Shown in pieces: positions 26,013-35,440 of a stretch of DNA of 43,668 nt. A model generated the notes under the pieces. The model saw only the letters and a program-made list of their open reading frames with translations. It was not told the DNA's origin and searched no databases. Positions within the stretch are counted from its first letter, which is position 1; the number at the start of each line of letters is the position of its first letter. This DNA is from Burkholderiales bacterium RIFCSPLOWO2_12_FULL_65_40 (lineage in GTDB: Bacteria; Pseudomonadota; Gammaproteobacteria; Burkholderiales; Burkholderiaceae_C), in NCBI GenBank assembly GCA_001770955.1, contig MESL01000045.1:1-43668 (forward strand). Reading direction: 5' to 3'. A program made the position numbers and the translations under genes.

Positions 26013-27137
26013 TCAAATTCCAGCGGCTTGGTCCAGAAAAACACGGGCACGACGCGGTGTCACCACCAGCGTGTCTCCCTCGGTCAGACCCATGTCCCGG
26101 TACTGCTGCGCAGGAATCTGTGCCTCAATCAGGGACTCGGGGTTCGCATTGTCCGCTGGTTTGTGGTCGTCCACGGGAATAAGTTCCAGCCGCGCAATGG
26201 GCCCCACGACAATGGCGCGGCTCAGTTGCGCCACGATGCCACGTGGGCGCCCCCCGGCATCCAGCCCGGCGCCGGGCACATAGCGCTGCACATCCAGGTC
26301 GTGCGGCCGCACATAGGCGAACGCCTTGGTGTCCTGGGTGTCGGCATGCTCGGGTGAATCGATCTGCATGCCCTCCAGGTGCACCAGCCCCTCATGCGCG
26401 CGGCCATGGAACAGGTTGACATCGCCCAGGAAGCCGTAAACAAAAGGGCTGGCCGGATGGTCCCAGACCTGCTGCGGTGAGCCGCTCTGCTCGATGCGGC
26501 CCTGGTTGATGACGACCACGCGGTCGGCCACCTCCAGCGCCTCCTCCTGGTCGTGCGTCACGAAGATCGAGGTGACATGCAGCTCGTCGTGCAGGCGGCG
26601 CAGCCAGCGGCGCAGTTCCTTGCGCACCTTGGCGTCGAGCGCACCGAAGGGCTCGTCGAGCAGCAGCACCTTGGGCTCCACGGCCAGCGCGCGCGCCAGG
26701 GCGATGCGCTGGCGCTGCCCGCCCGAGAGCTGCGAGGGATAGCGCTCGGCCAGCCAGTCGAGCTGCACGAGCTTGAGCAGGTCCATGACCTTCTGCCGGA
26801 TCTGCGCTTCGCTCGGGCGCTCGCCGCGCGGCTTCACGCGCAGGCCGAAGGCCACGTTCTCGAACACCGTCATGTGACGGAACAGCGCGTAATGCTGGAA
26901 CACGAAGCCGACGTTGCGCTCGCGCACATGCACGTCGGTGGTGTCCTCGCCGCTGAAGTGGATGGTGCCCACGTCGGCCGTCTCCAGCCCCGCGATGATG
27001 CGCAAGAGCGTGGTCTTGCCGCAGCCCGAGGGGCCGAGCAGCGCGATGAGTTCGCCCGACTGGATGTCCAGGCTGACATCGCGCAGGGCCTGAAAGTCGC
27101 CAAACTGCTTGCTGACGTTACGGATCTCAATGCTCAT
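26013..27137 (-). CDS. cysA: Sulfate/thiosulfate ABC transporter ATPase
   Basis: The protein has 374 residues from ATG 27137, with AAGGAA six bases upstream. Walker [10 protein letters not shown] is at 35-43, the Q-loop is FVFQHYALF, the ABC signature LSGGQRQR precedes Walker [13 protein letters not shown], and the switch histidine is in [16 protein letters not shown]-like C-terminal regulatory domain follows (about 240-374), containing [12 protein letters not shown], typical of CysA. It powers sulfate and thiosulfate import through CysT/CysW. It is last in the operon sbp-cysT-cysW-cysA. Confidence 0.97.
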   Translation of the reverse strand: MSIEIRNVSKQFGDFQALRDVSLDIQSGELIALLGPSGCGKTTLLRIIAGLETADVGTIHFSGEDTTDVHVRERNVGFVFQHYALFRHMTVFENVAFGLRVKPRGERPSEAQIRQKVMDLLKLVQLDWLAERYPSQLSGGQRQRIALARALAVEPKVLLLDEPFGALDAKVRKELRRWLRRLHDELHVTSIFVTHDQEEALEVADRVVVINQGRIEQSGSPQQVWDHPASPFVYGFLGDVNLFHGRAHEGLVHLEGMQIDSPEHADTQDTKAFAYVRPHDLDVQRYVPGAGLDAGGRPRGIVAQLSRAIVVGPIARLELIPVDDHKPADNANPESLIEAQIPAQQYRDMGLTEGDTLVVTPRRARVFLDQAAGI

Positions 27138-27150
27138 GTTTTTTGTTCCT

Positions 27151-28059
27151 TCAGCGCGAGGCCACGGCGGGCGCGGGTCGCTCCGGCGGGAGTTCGGCAA
27201 TGGCCTTCATCTCCTGCTCGTTGCGCCACTCGGCAATCGACTTGATGACCAGGGTGACCAGCGCCAGCAGCGCCAGCAGGGAAGCCGCCGCAAACGCCGC
27301 CACCGACTGGTATTCGTTGTAGAGAATTTCGACATGCAGCGGAATGGTGTTGGTCTGCCCCCGGATGTGGCCCGACACCACCGACACCGCGCCGAACTCG
27401 CCCATGGCGCGCGCGTTGCACAGGATCACGCCGTACAGCAGGCCCCACTTGATGTTGGGCAGCGTCACATACCAGAAGGTCTGCCAGCCGGTGGCGCCGA
27501 GCACGATGGCCGCCTGCTCCTCGTCGTTGCCTTGCGCCTGCATCAGCGGGATGAGTTCGCGGGCGATGAACGGGAAGGTCACGAAGATGGTGGCCAGCAC
27601 GATGCCCGGCACTGCGAAGATGATCTTGATATCGTGCTCGGCAAGCCATGGGCCGAACCAGCCCTGCGCGCCGAACATCAGCACATAGATCAGGCCCGCC
27701 ACCACCGGCGAGACCGAGAACGGCAGATCGACCAGCGTGGTCAGAAAGGCCTTGCCCCTGAACTCGTATTTGGCGATGCACCAGGCCGCCGCCACGCCGA
27801 ACACCAGGTTCAGCGGCACGGCGATGAGGGCGGTGATCAAGGTGAGCTTGATGGCCGACCAGGCATCGGGTTCGCGCAGGCCTTCGAGGTAGGCACCCAG
27901 GCCCTTGCGCAGCGCCTCGGCGAACACGGCGGCCAGCGGCAGCACCAGGAACAGCAGCATGAAGCCCAGCGCCAGCGCGATAAGCGTCCAGCGCACCCAA
28001 GTGGCCTCGGTGGTGCCGGCGTGCGCGCGGCGAACCGTTCGAGAGTTGTTGCCGCTCAT
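27151..28059 (-). CDS. cysW: Sulfate ABC transporter permease CysW
   Basis: This 302-residue permease has six hydrophobic segments and the cytoplasmic EAA loop [17 protein letters not shown] that docks on Cys[21 protein letters not shown] is a typical CysW stretch. It forms the membrane channel with CysT. Its start overlaps the cysT stop by four bases (28056-28059), and cysA follows after 13 bases. Confidence 0.96.
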   Translation of the reverse strand: MSGNNSRTVRRAHAGTTEATWVRWTLIALALGFMLLFLVLPLAAVFAEALRKGLGAYLEGLREPDAWSAIKLTLITALIAVPLNLVFGVAAAWCIAKYEFRGKAFLTTLVDLPFSVSPVVAGLIYVLMFGAQGWFGPWLAEHDIKIIFAVPGIVLATIFVTFPFIARELIPLMQAQGNDEEQAAIVLGATGWQTFWYVTLPNIKWGLLYGVILCNARAMGEFGAVSVVSGHIRGQTNTIPLHVEILYNEYQSVAAFAAASLLALLALVTLVIKSIAEWRNEQEMKAIAELPPERPAPAVASR

Positions 28060-28940
28060 GCTGGAGCCCCTGCGTGGCGACGCTGCCAGGCCTGCAGCGC
28101 GTTGATGACGAGCAGCAGGATGAACGAGATCACCAGCATCACCACCGCCACGGCGGTGGCGCCAGCGTAGTCGTACTGCTCCAGCTTGCCGATGATGATG
28201 AGCGGCGTGATCTCGGACACCATGGGCATGTTGCCCGCGATGAAGATCACCGAGCCGTATTCACCCACGGCGCGTGCGAACGCCATGGCGAAGCCGGTCA
28301 TCAGCGCCGGCGTGATGGACGGCAGGATGACGAGCCGGAAGGTCTGCCAGCGCGTGGCGCCCAGGCAGGTGGCGGCTTCCTCCAGCTCCTTCTCGGCGTC
28401 TTCCAGCACGGGCTGCACGGTGCGCACCACGAAAGGCAGGCCGATGAAGATCAGCGCGATCACGATGCCGGCGGGCTTGAATGCGAGCTGGATGCCCATG
28501 GGCTCCAGAATGCTGCCGATCCAGCCATTGCTGGCCAGCAGCGCGGTCAGCGAAATGCCCGCCACGGCCGTGGGCAGCGCAAAAGGCAGGTCCACCAGCG
28601 CATCGACGATCTTCTTGCCGGGGAACTTGTAGCGCACCAGCACCCAGGCGATCAGCAGGCCGAAAAACAGGTTGACCAGCGCCGCGAGGAACGAGGCGCC
28701 AAAGGTCAGCCGGTACGAAGCCAGCACGCGCGGCGCGCTGATGGCGGCCCAGAATTGCTCCCAGGTCAGCGTGAAGGTCTTGAAGATCAATGCCGACAGC
28801 GGGATCAGCACGATGATGCTCAGATAGAACAGCGTGTAGCCGAGCGACAGCCCGAAGCCGGGCAGAACCCGCTTGGGCGCGCGCCGACCGGCCTGCGCAG
28901 GAAAAGCCCCCTGCGCGGCCACGGAGGTGGCGGCGGTCAT
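28056..28940 (-). CDS. cysT: Sulfate ABC transporter permease CysT (CysU)
   Basis: This 294-residue permease has six membrane segments after a basic N-terminus. The EAA loop reads [38 protein letters not shown] and [18 protein letters not shown] are characteristic of CysT. It pairs with CysW in the sulfate importer. It starts three bases after the sbp stop and overlaps cysW by four bases, so the whole operon is tightly coupled. Confidence 0.96.
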   Translation of the reverse strand: MTAATSVAAQGAFPAQAGRRAPKRVLPGFGLSLGYTLFYLSIIVLIPLSALIFKTFTLTWEQFWAAISAPRVLASYRLTFGASFLAALVNLFFGLLIAWVLVRYKFPGKKIVDALVDLPFALPTAVAGISLTALLASNGWIGSILEPMGIQLAFKPAGIVIALIFIGLPFVVRTVQPVLEDAEKELEEAATCLGATRWQTFRLVILPSITPALMTGFAMAFARAVGEYGSVIFIAGNMPMVSEITPLIIIGKLEQYDYAGATAVAVVMLVISFILLLVINALQAWQRRHAGAPA

Positions 28941-28943
28941 GGT

Positions 28944-29942
28944 TTATTTGGCGCTGTAGAGCTTGTCGAACTGGCCGCCATCATTGAAGTGCACCTTCTG
29001 CGCTTCGGTCAGGCTGCCGAAGTACTTGGCCACGGTGAACTGCTTGAGCGGCTTGAAGGTGGCTTCGTGCTTCTTGAGCACCTTTTCCGAGCGCGGGCGG
29101 ATGGCGTGCTTGGCGGCAATTTCCTGCGCTTCGTCCGAATACAGGTAATCCAGATAGGCCTTGGCCAGCTGCGCCGAGCCCTTCTTGGCCACGGTGCGCT
29201 CGACCACAGCCACGGGGTTCTCGGCCACGATGCTGACCGAGGGGTAAATCGCATCGACCTTGCCGGCGCCGAATTCACGGTCGATCGACACCACTTCAGA
29301 CTCGAACGTGATCAGCACATCGCCCTGGTTGCGCTGCAGGAAGGTGGCCGTGGCGTCACGCCCGCCCTTGGCGAGCACCGGCACGTTCTTGTAGAGCTTG
29401 GCCACGAAGTCGGCGGCCTGCTGCTCGGTGCCGCCCTTCTCGCGCACGGCGCCCCAGGCGGCCAGGTAGGCATAGCGCCCGTTACCGCCGGTCTTGGGGT
29501 TGACGACGATCACCTGCACGCCGGGCTTGATCAGGTCGTCCCAGTCACGGATGCCCTTGGGGTTGCCGTTGCGCACCAGGAACAGCATGGTCGAGGTGGT
29601 GGGCGATGCGTCGTGCGGGAACTTCTTCGTCCAGTCTTTCGCCACCACGCCGCTGTCGGCGAGGAACTGCACGTCGGTGGTGGTGTTCATGGTCACCACG
29701 TCGGCGGCCAGGCCGTCGTTCACGGCGCGCGCCTGGGCGCTGGAGCCGGCGTGCGACTGGTCGATCTTCACATCCTGGCCGGTGGTCTTCTTGTAGTGCG
29801 CGACAAAAGCGGCGTTGTAGTCCTTGTAGAACTCGCGCGCCACGTCGTACGACACGTTGAGCAGCTGGTTCTGCGCCGATGCCACGCCGCTGGCGGCCAG
29901 GGCCAGGGAGGCCAGGAGGGTCTTGATTTTCAGGGAGTTCAT
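28944..29942 (-). CDS. sbp: Periplasmic sulfate-binding protein
   Basis: The protein has 332 residues from ATG 29942. A signal peptide ends ASGVASA at about residue 23. The mature protein starts QNQLLNVSYDVAREFYKDYN, the classic Sbp/CysP N-terminus. DQSHAGSSAQARAV and NPKTGGNGRYAYLAAWG carry the sulfate-binding loops. It delivers sulfate or thiosulfate to CysTWA and is the first gene of the operon. The start is chosen because the signal peptide begins there; the upstream extension is AT-rich leader. A CysB-like motif lies 46 bases upstream. Confidence 0.97.
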   Translation of the reverse strand: MNSLKIKTLLASLALAASGVASAQNQLLNVSYDVAREFYKDYNAAFVAHYKKTTGQDVKIDQSHAGSSAQARAVNDGLAADVVTMNTTTDVQFLADSGVVAKDWTKKFPHDASPTTSTMLFLVRNGNPKGIRDWDDLIKPGVQVIVVNPKTGGNGRYAYLAAWGAVREKGGTEQQAADFVAKLYKNVPVLAKGGRDATATFLQRNQGDVLITFESEVVSIDREFGAGKVDAIYPSVSIVAENPVAVVERTVAKKGSAQLAKAYLDYLYSDEAQEIAAKHAIRPRSEKVLKKHEATFKPLKQFTVAKYFGSLTEAQKVHFNDGGQFDKLYSAK

Positions 29943-29987
29943 GGTCGTAGCCCGGTAAAGCGGAGGATGGCACATTGTGCAAACCAG

Positions 29988-30008
29988 CTTATAAAACTCA
30001 AAAGAATA
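29988..30008 (-). promoter_or_regulatory. CysB-like site upstream of sbp
   Basis: On the reverse strand TATTCTTTTGAGTTTTA is followed by TAAG. It resembles sulfur-starvation (CysB/Cbl) sites of betaproteobacteria and pseudomonads (TATTC-N-TTT...TATAAG pattern). It sits in an AT-rich leader 46 bases before the sbp start. A near-identical motif lies upstream of the hydrolase gene (30859-30878). Confidence 0.5.
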
Positions 30009-30097
30009 TATTTTTCTTAATTTATCGATAAATCGCATAAAGAAACCACGCGCATACTGCGAGCCTCTCGCTGGTCGTTGAGTAGCGCACCATTAAT

Positions 30098-30155
30098 TTC
30101 AAGCGAAAATCGGCTCTATCGCTTATGGATAAAGCGTCTCAAGCTATCTTATCAG
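30098..30155. repeat. Dispersed palindromic intergenic repeat, copy D
   Basis: CGCTTAT (30120-30126) and ATAAAGCG (30129-30136) face each other inside a block running from CAAGCGAAAATCGGCTCTAT to AAGCTATCTTATCAG. It shares 19 of 24 bases with copy B inside hrpA. It lies between the sbp promoter region and the hydrolase stop and may serve as the hydrolase 3' end. Confidence 0.55.
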
Positions 30156-30162
30156 TAGCACA

Positions 30163-30744
30163 TCAGGCGCCGTGCAGCTCCGCCGGGCGCGGAGCGAAAG
30201 AGGGCACGCCATCGAAGCCGGCCTGCTGCAGCAACTGCAGCAGCGCCCATCCCAAAGGCCATTCACCATGGCCCGACCCGATATTGATATGCCCTGCCCG
30301 CTGCAGGCGCACGAACTCGCTGCCCCAGGCGCGGGCATAGGCCCCCGCCAGCCGGATGGGGCAGTACGGGTCGTTGCTGCTGGCCACCAGGATGCTGCGG
30401 TACGGCAGTGTGGCATGGGGAACCGGGGCGAAATCGCTCAGGATGGCGCGGCGTTCCGGGTCAGCGGGTGCCACCAGCAGGGCGCCCTGCACACGGGCAG
30501 CGGCCTCGGGGCCCATGTGGGTGGTGGCGATGCAGCCCAGGCTGTGTGCCACGATCACGACCGGGTGCGGGGCTTCCAGTACGGTTTTCTCCAGCTGGCC
30601 CACCCAGGCCGAGCGCGTCGGGGTGATCCAGTCGTCCTGCACGGAACGGCAGGCTTGCGGAAGGCGTTCAGCCCAGAGGCTTTGCCAGTGGCCAGGGCCG
30701 GAGTCACGCCAGCCGGGCACGATGATGATGGAGAGGGTGGACAC
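30163..30744 (-). CDS. RBBP9/YdeN-type alpha/beta serine hydrolase
   Basis: This 193-residue alpha/beta hydrolase carries the catalytic triad of the RBBP9/YdeN family: Ser68 in IVAHSLGC, Asp125 in ASSNDPYC and His152 in AGHINIGSGHG. The N-terminal VPGWRDSGPGHWQSLW is also typical of the group. No signal peptide is present, so it is cytosolic. The substrate is unknown. It is upstream of the sulfate transporter operon on the same strand. A CysB-like motif 115 bases before its start suggests that it belongs to the sulfur-starvation response; that is inference. Confidence 0.92.
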   Translation of the reverse strand: MSTLSIIIVPGWRDSGPGHWQSLWAERLPQACRSVQDDWITPTRSAWVGQLEKTVLEAPHPVVIVAHSLGCIATTHMGPEAAARVQGALLVAPADPERRAILSDFAPVPHATLPYRSILVASSNDPYCPIRLAGAYARAWGSEFVRLQRAGHINIGSGHGEWPLGWALLQLLQQAGFDGVPSFAPRPAELHGA

Positions 30745-30858
30745 GCTGCGAGGCTCCGGCAGACATGGATGGCCGCTCCGTCGCCCAGAGTTGAAGCGGC
30801 CTTCAAACGTCCATGCATCTGCCTGTGGGTTGAGGTGCGACGGATTCTGCGACCCCCT

Positions 30859-30878
30859 CTTTAAAACCCAAACGAATA
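30859..30878 (-). promoter_or_regulatory. CysB-like site upstream of the hydrolase gene
   Basis: On the forward strand TAAAACCCAAACGAATA (30862-30878) matches TAAAACTCAAAAGAATA in front of sbp at 15 of 17 bases, in the same orientation relative to the gene. The two-copy match is the main evidence for a shared regulator. Confidence 0.5.
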
Positions 30879-31005
30879 AATAGTTGTTACTTTATTCAGA
30901 AAACAACTGCATCGCTGCCCCAACCCTGTTCGCCGGGGACTATCGCAGCGATAGAGACAACGATCTTGCCGCTGGGGCACCCGGCCCGACACAATTACAC
31001 CTGAA

Positions 31006-31021
31006 ATGTAATAAATTACAT
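31006..31021 (+). promoter_or_regulatory. Perfect 7-2-7 palindrome upstream of chemoreceptor
   Basis: ATGTAAT-AA-ATTACAT lies 54 bases before the chemoreceptor ATG. A further ATTACA half-site lies at 30994-30999. It is a likely binding site for a dimeric regulator; the regulator is not identifiable. Confidence 0.5.
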
Positions 31022-31075
31022 CCATCCTTCTCCTGGAGGGGTGGACCCCAGCCCACCCAACCAAGGTAGAACCCT

Positions 31076-32677
31076 ATGCAGACATGGAAAATTAGCCAAC
31101 GCTTGATGGCGGGCTTTGGCCTGGTCATCGTGATGTTGCTGGGCATGTCGGTGTACAGCGTGTACATCGCCCGCGGCATTGATGCTGCCCTCACGGCCAA
31201 CGCCACCCAGAATGCGGTGATCCAGCGGGCCGCCATCAATTTCCGCGGATCGGCGCACGACCGGTCCATTGCCGTGCGCGACGTGGTCCTGGCCCCTGAT
31301 GAGGGTGCACGCAAGCGCGAGATCGAAGCCATTGACCGGCTGGCAGCCTTCTATGCCGCGTCGGGACAGCAGCTGGACAAAGTACTGCAGGGCGCAGGCG
31401 CGGTGCCTCCGGAGGTGGGCCCCATGATTCAGGCCATCAAGGACATCGAGGCCCGCACCGTCGCCACAACCCAGAAGGTGGTGGCGCTCATGCAGACGGG
31501 CGACCGTGCCGCAGCCGAAGCCCTGCTGTGGACCGAGGCCAAACCGCAGTACGAGCAATGGCTGGCCACCATCAACAAGCTGATTGATTACGAAGAAACC
31601 CGCATCATCAAGAACAGTACCGACGCCAACCGCGATGCCAACCAGTTCAGCAGCGTGATGCTGGCCATCACCCTGCTGGCCGTGCTGATTGGCGTGGGTG
31701 CCACCGTGCTGGTGTCCCGCAGCATCGCCCGGGAGCTGGGCGCCGAGCCCCGCGAGGTGCGGGCAGTGGTGCAGGCCATGCAGCAAGGCGACCTGCGCGT
31801 GCAGGTGCCGGTGAAGCCGGGCGACTCCACCAGCGTGATGGTGGCGGTGCGCGACATGCAGCAGCGTTTTCACGAACTGGTGTCCGCCGTGCGTGACAAC
31901 ATCGGCCAGCTGCGCGCCACCAGCACCGACATTGCCAGCGGCAACCAGCACCTGGGCCAGCGCACCGAACAGGCTGCCAGCAGCCTGGAGCAGACCGCCG
32001 CCAGCATGGAGGAGCTGACCGCCACCGTGCGCCAGAGCGCCGACTCGGCCCGCACCGCCAACCAGCTGGCCACGCAGGCCGCATCCACGGCCAGCAAGGG
32101 GGGTGAGGTGATGCAGCAGGTGGTCAACACCATGCAGGACATCCACCAGAGCAGCCAGAAGATTGCCGACATCATTGGCGTGATCGATGGCATCGCCTTT
32201 CAAACGAACATCCTGGCGCTCAATGCTGCGGTCGAAGCCGCCCGCGCCGGTGAGCAGGGCCGGGGCTTCGCCGTGGTGGCCAGCGAGGTGCGCAGCCTGG
32301 CCGGTCGCAGCGCCGAAGCGGCCAAAGAGATCAAGGCGCTCATCCAGGCCAGTGTGGAGAAGGTGGCATCGGGCAGCCAGCTGGTGACCAGCGCAGGCAC
32401 CACCATGAACGAGATCGTGCAAGGCGTGCAGCGGGTCTCCGGCATCATTGGCGAGATCAGCACTGCCGCGGGCGAGCAGAGCGACGGCATCTCTCAGGTG
32501 AACGTGGCCGTCAGCCAGCTCGATCAGATGACCCAGCAGAACGGCGCGCTGGTCGAGCAGAGCAGCGCGGCGGCCGACAACCTGCAGGCGCAGGCCCAGC
32601 ACCTGAACGCGCTGGTGGCAGTTTTTCAGGTGGATGGCGGCGGGGCATCGCCGGCCCTGCCCTCGCCCGCCCGCTGA
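31076..32677 (+). CDS. Methyl-accepting chemotaxis protein (Tar-like, 4-helix-bundle sensor)
   Basis: This 533-residue protein is complete. Membrane segments at about 11-32 and 193-213 flank a periplasmic four-helix bundle sensor. HAMP follows (about 214-266), then a long signalling coiled coil with the hairpin tip [18 protein letters not shown] (368-385) and [20 protein letters not shown] (387-406), the CheA/CheW contact site. A methylation region, [18 protein letters not shown], is seen at about 305-322. There is no C-terminal NWETF-type pentapeptide, so it probably depends on other receptors or on direct CheR/CheB binding. The ligand is unknown. The sensor region resembles that of the partial receptor at the left edge only in general design. 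Confidence 0.95.
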   Translation: MQTWKISQRLMAGFGLVIVMLLGMSVYSVYIARGIDAALTANATQNAVIQRAAINFRGSAHDRSIAVRDVVLAPDEGARKREIEAIDRLAAFYAASGQQLDKVLQGAGAVPPEVGPMIQAIKDIEARTVATTQKVVALMQTGDRAAAEALLWTEAKPQYEQWLATINKLIDYEETRIIKNSTDANRDANQFSSVMLAITLLAVLIGVGATVLVSRSIARELGAEPREVRAVVQAMQQGDLRVQVPVKPGDSTSVMVAVRDMQQRFHELVSAVRDNIGQLRATSTDIASGNQHLGQRTEQAASSLEQTAASMEELTATVRQSADSARTANQLATQAASTASKGGEVMQQVVNTMQDIHQSSQKIADIIGVIDGIAFQTNILALNAAVEAARAGEQGRGFAVVASEVRSLAGRSAEAAKEIKALIQASVEKVASGSQLVTSAGTTMNEIVQGVQRVSGIIGEISTAAGEQSDGISQVNVAVSQLDQMTQQNGALVEQSSAAADNLQAQAQHLNALVAVFQVDGGGASPALPSPAR

Positions 32678-32692
32678 ACCCGGCTGCCCAAT

Positions 32693-32713
32693 GCCCCGGC
32701 GCAGTGCCGGGGC
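32693..32713 (+). terminator. Hairpin between converging chemoreceptor and HDOD genes
   Basis: GCCCCGGC (32693-32700) pairs with GCCGGGGC (32706-32713), loop GCAGT. It lies 15 bases after the chemoreceptor stop and seven bases from the HDOD stop. It has no U-run and could serve both strands. Confidence 0.5.
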
Positions 32714-32720
32714 GGCGCAT

Positions 32721-33587
32721 TCAGAAGCGCACCGCCTCGAACGCCGGGAAGAGGTCGTCCACCCAGTGGTTGAGTTCGTCGTGGGTGACATCGAGCGACG
32801 CCATGCACGCTTCGCCATGCTGGCGCCATTCGCGCGAGGGCTCCAGGCCCTCGTGGTGGTGCACGAGGTACTCGGCCAGCAGGCCCAGCGCCACCAGGTG
32901 GCGCACCGTGGGGCTGAATTGCCCTTCCTGCAGGCAACTGAAATCGTGGTGCAACCAGATGGCCTGCGCCACATCGCCCGTGAGGTGCCAGGTGCGCGCC
33001 ACGATGGCCCCCACGACGGCGTGATCGGTGCGGTGGTTGGCGTTCTCGGTCTGGGTGAAGGTGCGGTCCTGCCGCGCCAGGGCCTCTGTCACGGTGCTGG
33101 CGTAACCGCGCACAGCCTTCACCAGCACGGGCATGCCCACGTGGCAGAACAGGCCGAAGCTGTAGCCCAGCCCGGGATCGAAGCTGTAGAGCTGGCGGCC
33201 GATGTGCTCGCAGGCGATGGCGCGGCGTTGCGAGCTTTCCCAGAAATGCTCCAGCAGGGGCGAGCGCACCTGCAGCGCATGGCGCGTGATGAAGGCCGAA
33301 AGCAGTTCCACGGCCGGACGCAGCCCCAGCACGGTGAGGGCCATGCCCACGGTCTGCACGGGCTGCGCCAGCGCGTACAGCGGGCTGTTGGCCTGGCGGA
33401 TCAGCGCCGCCGCCATGGCCACATCGGACGAGGCCAGCTGGTCGATGGCGCCCGCATCGAGTTCGGGCGCGGCCAGAATGGCCTGCAGCCGCAGCAGCGA
33501 CTCGGGGCACGGCGGGATCACGATGGCCCGCACGGCGGGGAGCAGGCGGACCTTCTGGATGTCTTGGTCGATGGGATGGGTGGTCAC
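32721..33587 (-). CDS. HDOD domain protein
   Basis: The protein has 288 residues from GTG 33587, preferred because GGGGAAG lies five bases upstream. The HDOD domain covers about residues 15-215, with LPAVRAIVIPPCPESLLRLQ at its start, then ASSDVAMAAALIRQANSPLY and LGLRPAVELLSAFITRHAL. The short C-terminal part contains DHAVVGAIVARTWHLTGDV and AIWLHHDF. HDOD proteins resemble HD phosphohydrolases without the full metal site and act in signalling in many motile proteobacteria. It converges with the chemoreceptor gene, which fits a motility or signalling role, but the function is not established. Confidence 0.88.
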   Translation of the reverse strand: MTTHPIDQDIQKVRLLPAVRAIVIPPCPESLLRLQAILAAPELDAGAIDQLASSDVAMAAALIRQANSPLYALAQPVQTVGMALTVLGLRPAVELLSAFITRHALQVRSPLLEHFWESSQRRAIACEHIGRQLYSFDPGLGYSFGLFCHVGMPVLVKAVRGYASTVTEALARQDRTFTQTENANHRTDHAVVGAIVARTWHLTGDVAQAIWLHHDFSCLQEGQFSPTVRHLVALGLLAEYLVHHHEGLEPSREWRQHGEACMASLDVTHDELNHWVDDLFPAFEAVRF

Positions 33588-33704
33588 GGCGCTTCCCCGG
33601 CAATGCCTTGGACGCAACCGCCGCTGCGCCCATTTGTTTCAATTGGTTGCATTGTGGCGGGAAAACGCCCTCCCGACCGGGAAACCCCACAAAACCCGTT
33701 GTTG

Positions 33705-34637
33705 CTACCGCGCCTGCAAAGGCTCGCGCGTGGCCAGACTGCTGCGCCCGGGCATGGCCTCCCCCAGAAAATCCAGGAAATGCCGCACTGCGGGTGACAA
33801 GCCCCGGCGCGAAGGGAACACGGCATGCACGATGCCCTGTGTGGGCGCCCATTCGGGCAGCACGCGCACCAGGCGGCGGTCACGGATTTCCTCGTGGCAC
33901 ATGTAGTCGGGCAGCCAGCAGATGCCGGTGCCGGCCAATGCCGCGAACTTGAGCGTGAGCAGGTCATCGGCCACATAGCGCGGCGTATGCTGTACCACCT
34001 GCTGCGCGTTGTGGGGGCCGATGAGCTGCCAGGTGGCCTTTCCGTCGGGGGCCGACATGGCGATGCTGTCCATGCGCGCCAGGTCCGCCAGCGTGTTGGG
34101 TGTACCCTGGCGGATCAGCAGTTCGGGGCTGGCCACCAGCACCTGGCGTGCCACATCCAGGCGCTTGACCACCATGCTGCCGCTGTCCTCCACCGTGGGC
34201 CGCACGCGCAGCGCCACGTCCACGCCTTCATCGACCAGGTTGACCGCGCGGTTGCTCACCTGCAGTTCCACGCGCACCAGCGGGTGGCGCGCGAGGAAAC
34301 CCGGCATCATTTCGGCCAGCACGGTCTGCGCCAGTGTCACCGGGCAGCTCACGCGGATGGTGCCGCGCGGCTCGGTCTGCACCTGGGCCACCGTATCCTG
34401 CGCTGCCAGCGCCGACTCGCGCACCGCCTGGCAATGGCGCAGAAAGGCCTCGCCCACATCGGTCAGGGACAGCTTGCGGGTGGTGCGCTGCAGCAGACGC
34501 ACACCCAGTTGCGCCTCCAGCTCGGATACCCGGCGCGAAAGGCGCGACTTCGGAATGCCCAGCGCCCTGCCGGCGGCGGCAAAGCCGCCCCGCTCCACCA
34601 CTTCGGCGAAATACAGCATGTCGTTGAGGTCTTGCAT
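33705..34637 (-). CDS. LysR-family transcriptional regulator (divergent to azoR)
   Basis: The protein has 310 residues from ATG 34637, chosen because AAGGAG lies six bases upstream. The N-terminal winged HTH (about 1-60: [39 protein letters not shown]) is followed by a LysR effector-binding domain (about 88-295). AKWLPDYM-like [14 protein letters not shown] and the IPKSRLSRR recognition helix are typical of the subgroup next to azoR, pirin and quinone-related genes. It probably controls azoR across the 134-base divergent region, which carries an exact 11-bp direct repeat. The inducer is unknown; quinones or electrophiles are plausible. Confidence 0.93.
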   Translation of the reverse strand: MQDLNDMLYFAEVVERGGFAAAGRALGIPKSRLSRRVSELEAQLGVRLLQRTTRKLSLTDVGEAFLRHCQAVRESALAAQDTVAQVQTEPRGTIRVSCPVTLAQTVLAEMMPGFLARHPLVRVELQVSNRAVNLVDEGVDVALRVRPTVEDSGSMVVKRLDVARQVLVASPELLIRQGTPNTLADLARMDSIAMSAPDGKATWQLIGPHNAQQVVQHTPRYVADDLLTLKFAALAGTGICWLPDYMCHEEIRDRRLVRVLPEWAPTQGIVHAVFPSRRGLSPAVRHFLDFLGEAMPGRSSLATREPLQAR

Positions 34638-34771
34638 GGCGGCTCCTTGCGAATTCATCGTTCCACAAACAGGACAATCTATCGCAATTTTGCCGACTTA
34701 TCAAAAACTGGCGCGATCTCGACAATCTATCCATCGCCACACACCGTGGCTTACCCCTTCAGGAGATCACC
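34638..34771. promoter_or_regulatory. lysR-azoR divergent control region
   Basis: The 11-mer GACAATCTATC occurs exactly at 34673-34683 and 34721-34731, in the same orientation and 48 bases apart. The spacing equals about 4.5 helical turns. One copy lies near each divergent start, as expected for LysR recognition and activation sites. AGGAGA (34761-34766) is the azoR ribosome binding site. Confidence 0.5.
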
Positions 34772-35407
34772 ATGCAACTGCTTCACATCGATTCCGCCAT
34801 CACCGGTTCCCACTCGGTGTCCCGCCAGCTCACCGCAGAAGTGGTGTCCGCCTGGAGCGCAGCCCATCCGGGCACGCAGGTGGACTACCTGGACCTCGTG
34901 GCCAACGCCCCCGCGCACTTCACCATGGATGCCATGGCACCGCGCACCGGCCAGACCGACGGCCTGAGCGAGGTGCAGGTGCGCGAGAACGCCGTGTCTG
35001 AAAAGCTCGTGAGCCAGTTCCTTGCTGCCGATGTGGTCGTGATCGGCGCACCGTTCTACAACTTCAGCATTCCCACGCAGCTCAAGGCCTGGATCGACCG
35101 CATCGCCCAGCCCGGCCGCACCTTCCAGTACACCGCCAACGGCCCTGAAGGCCTGGCCAAGGGCAAGACCGTGATCATCGTGTCGAGCCGCGGCGGTGTG
35201 TATTCGACCAGCGAAGGCGGCCGCGCGATGGAACACCAGGAGAGCTACCTGCAGACCGTGCTGGGCTTCTTCGGCGTGACCGACGTCCGCTTTGTGCGCG
35301 CCGAGGGCGTGGCCATGGGCGACGCCGCCAAGGCCAGCGCGCTGAGCACCGCCCAGGTGCAGATTGGCGAAGCCGCCAACCAGGCACGGGCCCAGCAGGC
35401 GGCCTGA
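34772..35407 (+). CDS. azoR: FMN-dependent NADH:quinone oxidoreductase / azoreductase
   Basis: This 211-residue flavodoxin-fold protein belongs to the AzoR family. The FMN phosphate loop [16 protein letters not shown] is at the N-terminus. [20 protein letters not shown] (93-112) and the SSRGGVYS loop (about 142-149) complete the flavin site. It reduces quinones by two electrons and cleaves azo compounds with NADH; the physiological role is protection against quinone or thiol stress. It has a good ribosome binding site and is divergent from its likely LysR regulator. It ends in an inverted repeat shared with the converging lipoate-ligase-like gene. Confidence 0.96.
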   Translation: MQLLHIDSAITGSHSVSRQLTAEVVSAWSAAHPGTQVDYLDLVANAPAHFTMDAMAPRTGQTDGLSEVQVRENAVSEKLVSQFLAADVVVIGAPFYNFSIPTQLKAWIDRIAQPGRTFQYTANGPEGLAKGKTVIIVSSRGGVYSTSEGGRAMEHQESYLQTVLGFFGVTDVRFVRAEGVAMGDAAKASALSTAQVQIGEAANQARAQQAA

Positions 35408-35440
35408 GCGGGCGCAAGGCCGACCGGGTACCCCGCTCAG
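35404..35440. terminator. Shared inverted repeat holding two converging stop codons
   Basis: CTGAGCGGG (35404-35412) and CCCGCTCAG (35432-35440) are perfect complements. The TGA of azoR lies in one arm and the TGA of the converging gene in the other. No U-run is present; it may be a bidirectional terminator or a 3' stabilising stem. Confidence 0.4.

Larger units (their letters stand above)
30745..31075. other. Divergent intergenic region, hydrolase / chemoreceptor
   Basis: This 331-base stretch has no convincing gene. It holds the CysB-like site (30859-30878) and a perfect palindrome (31006-31021), both described separately. AAGG (31063-31066) is a modest ribosome binding site for the chemoreceptor. 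Confidence 0.7.

Noticed and set aside
31016..32974. 652-codon reverse frame over the chemoreceptor gene
   Set aside because: It spans the antisense of two real genes and shows only Leu/His/Ala-rich filler.
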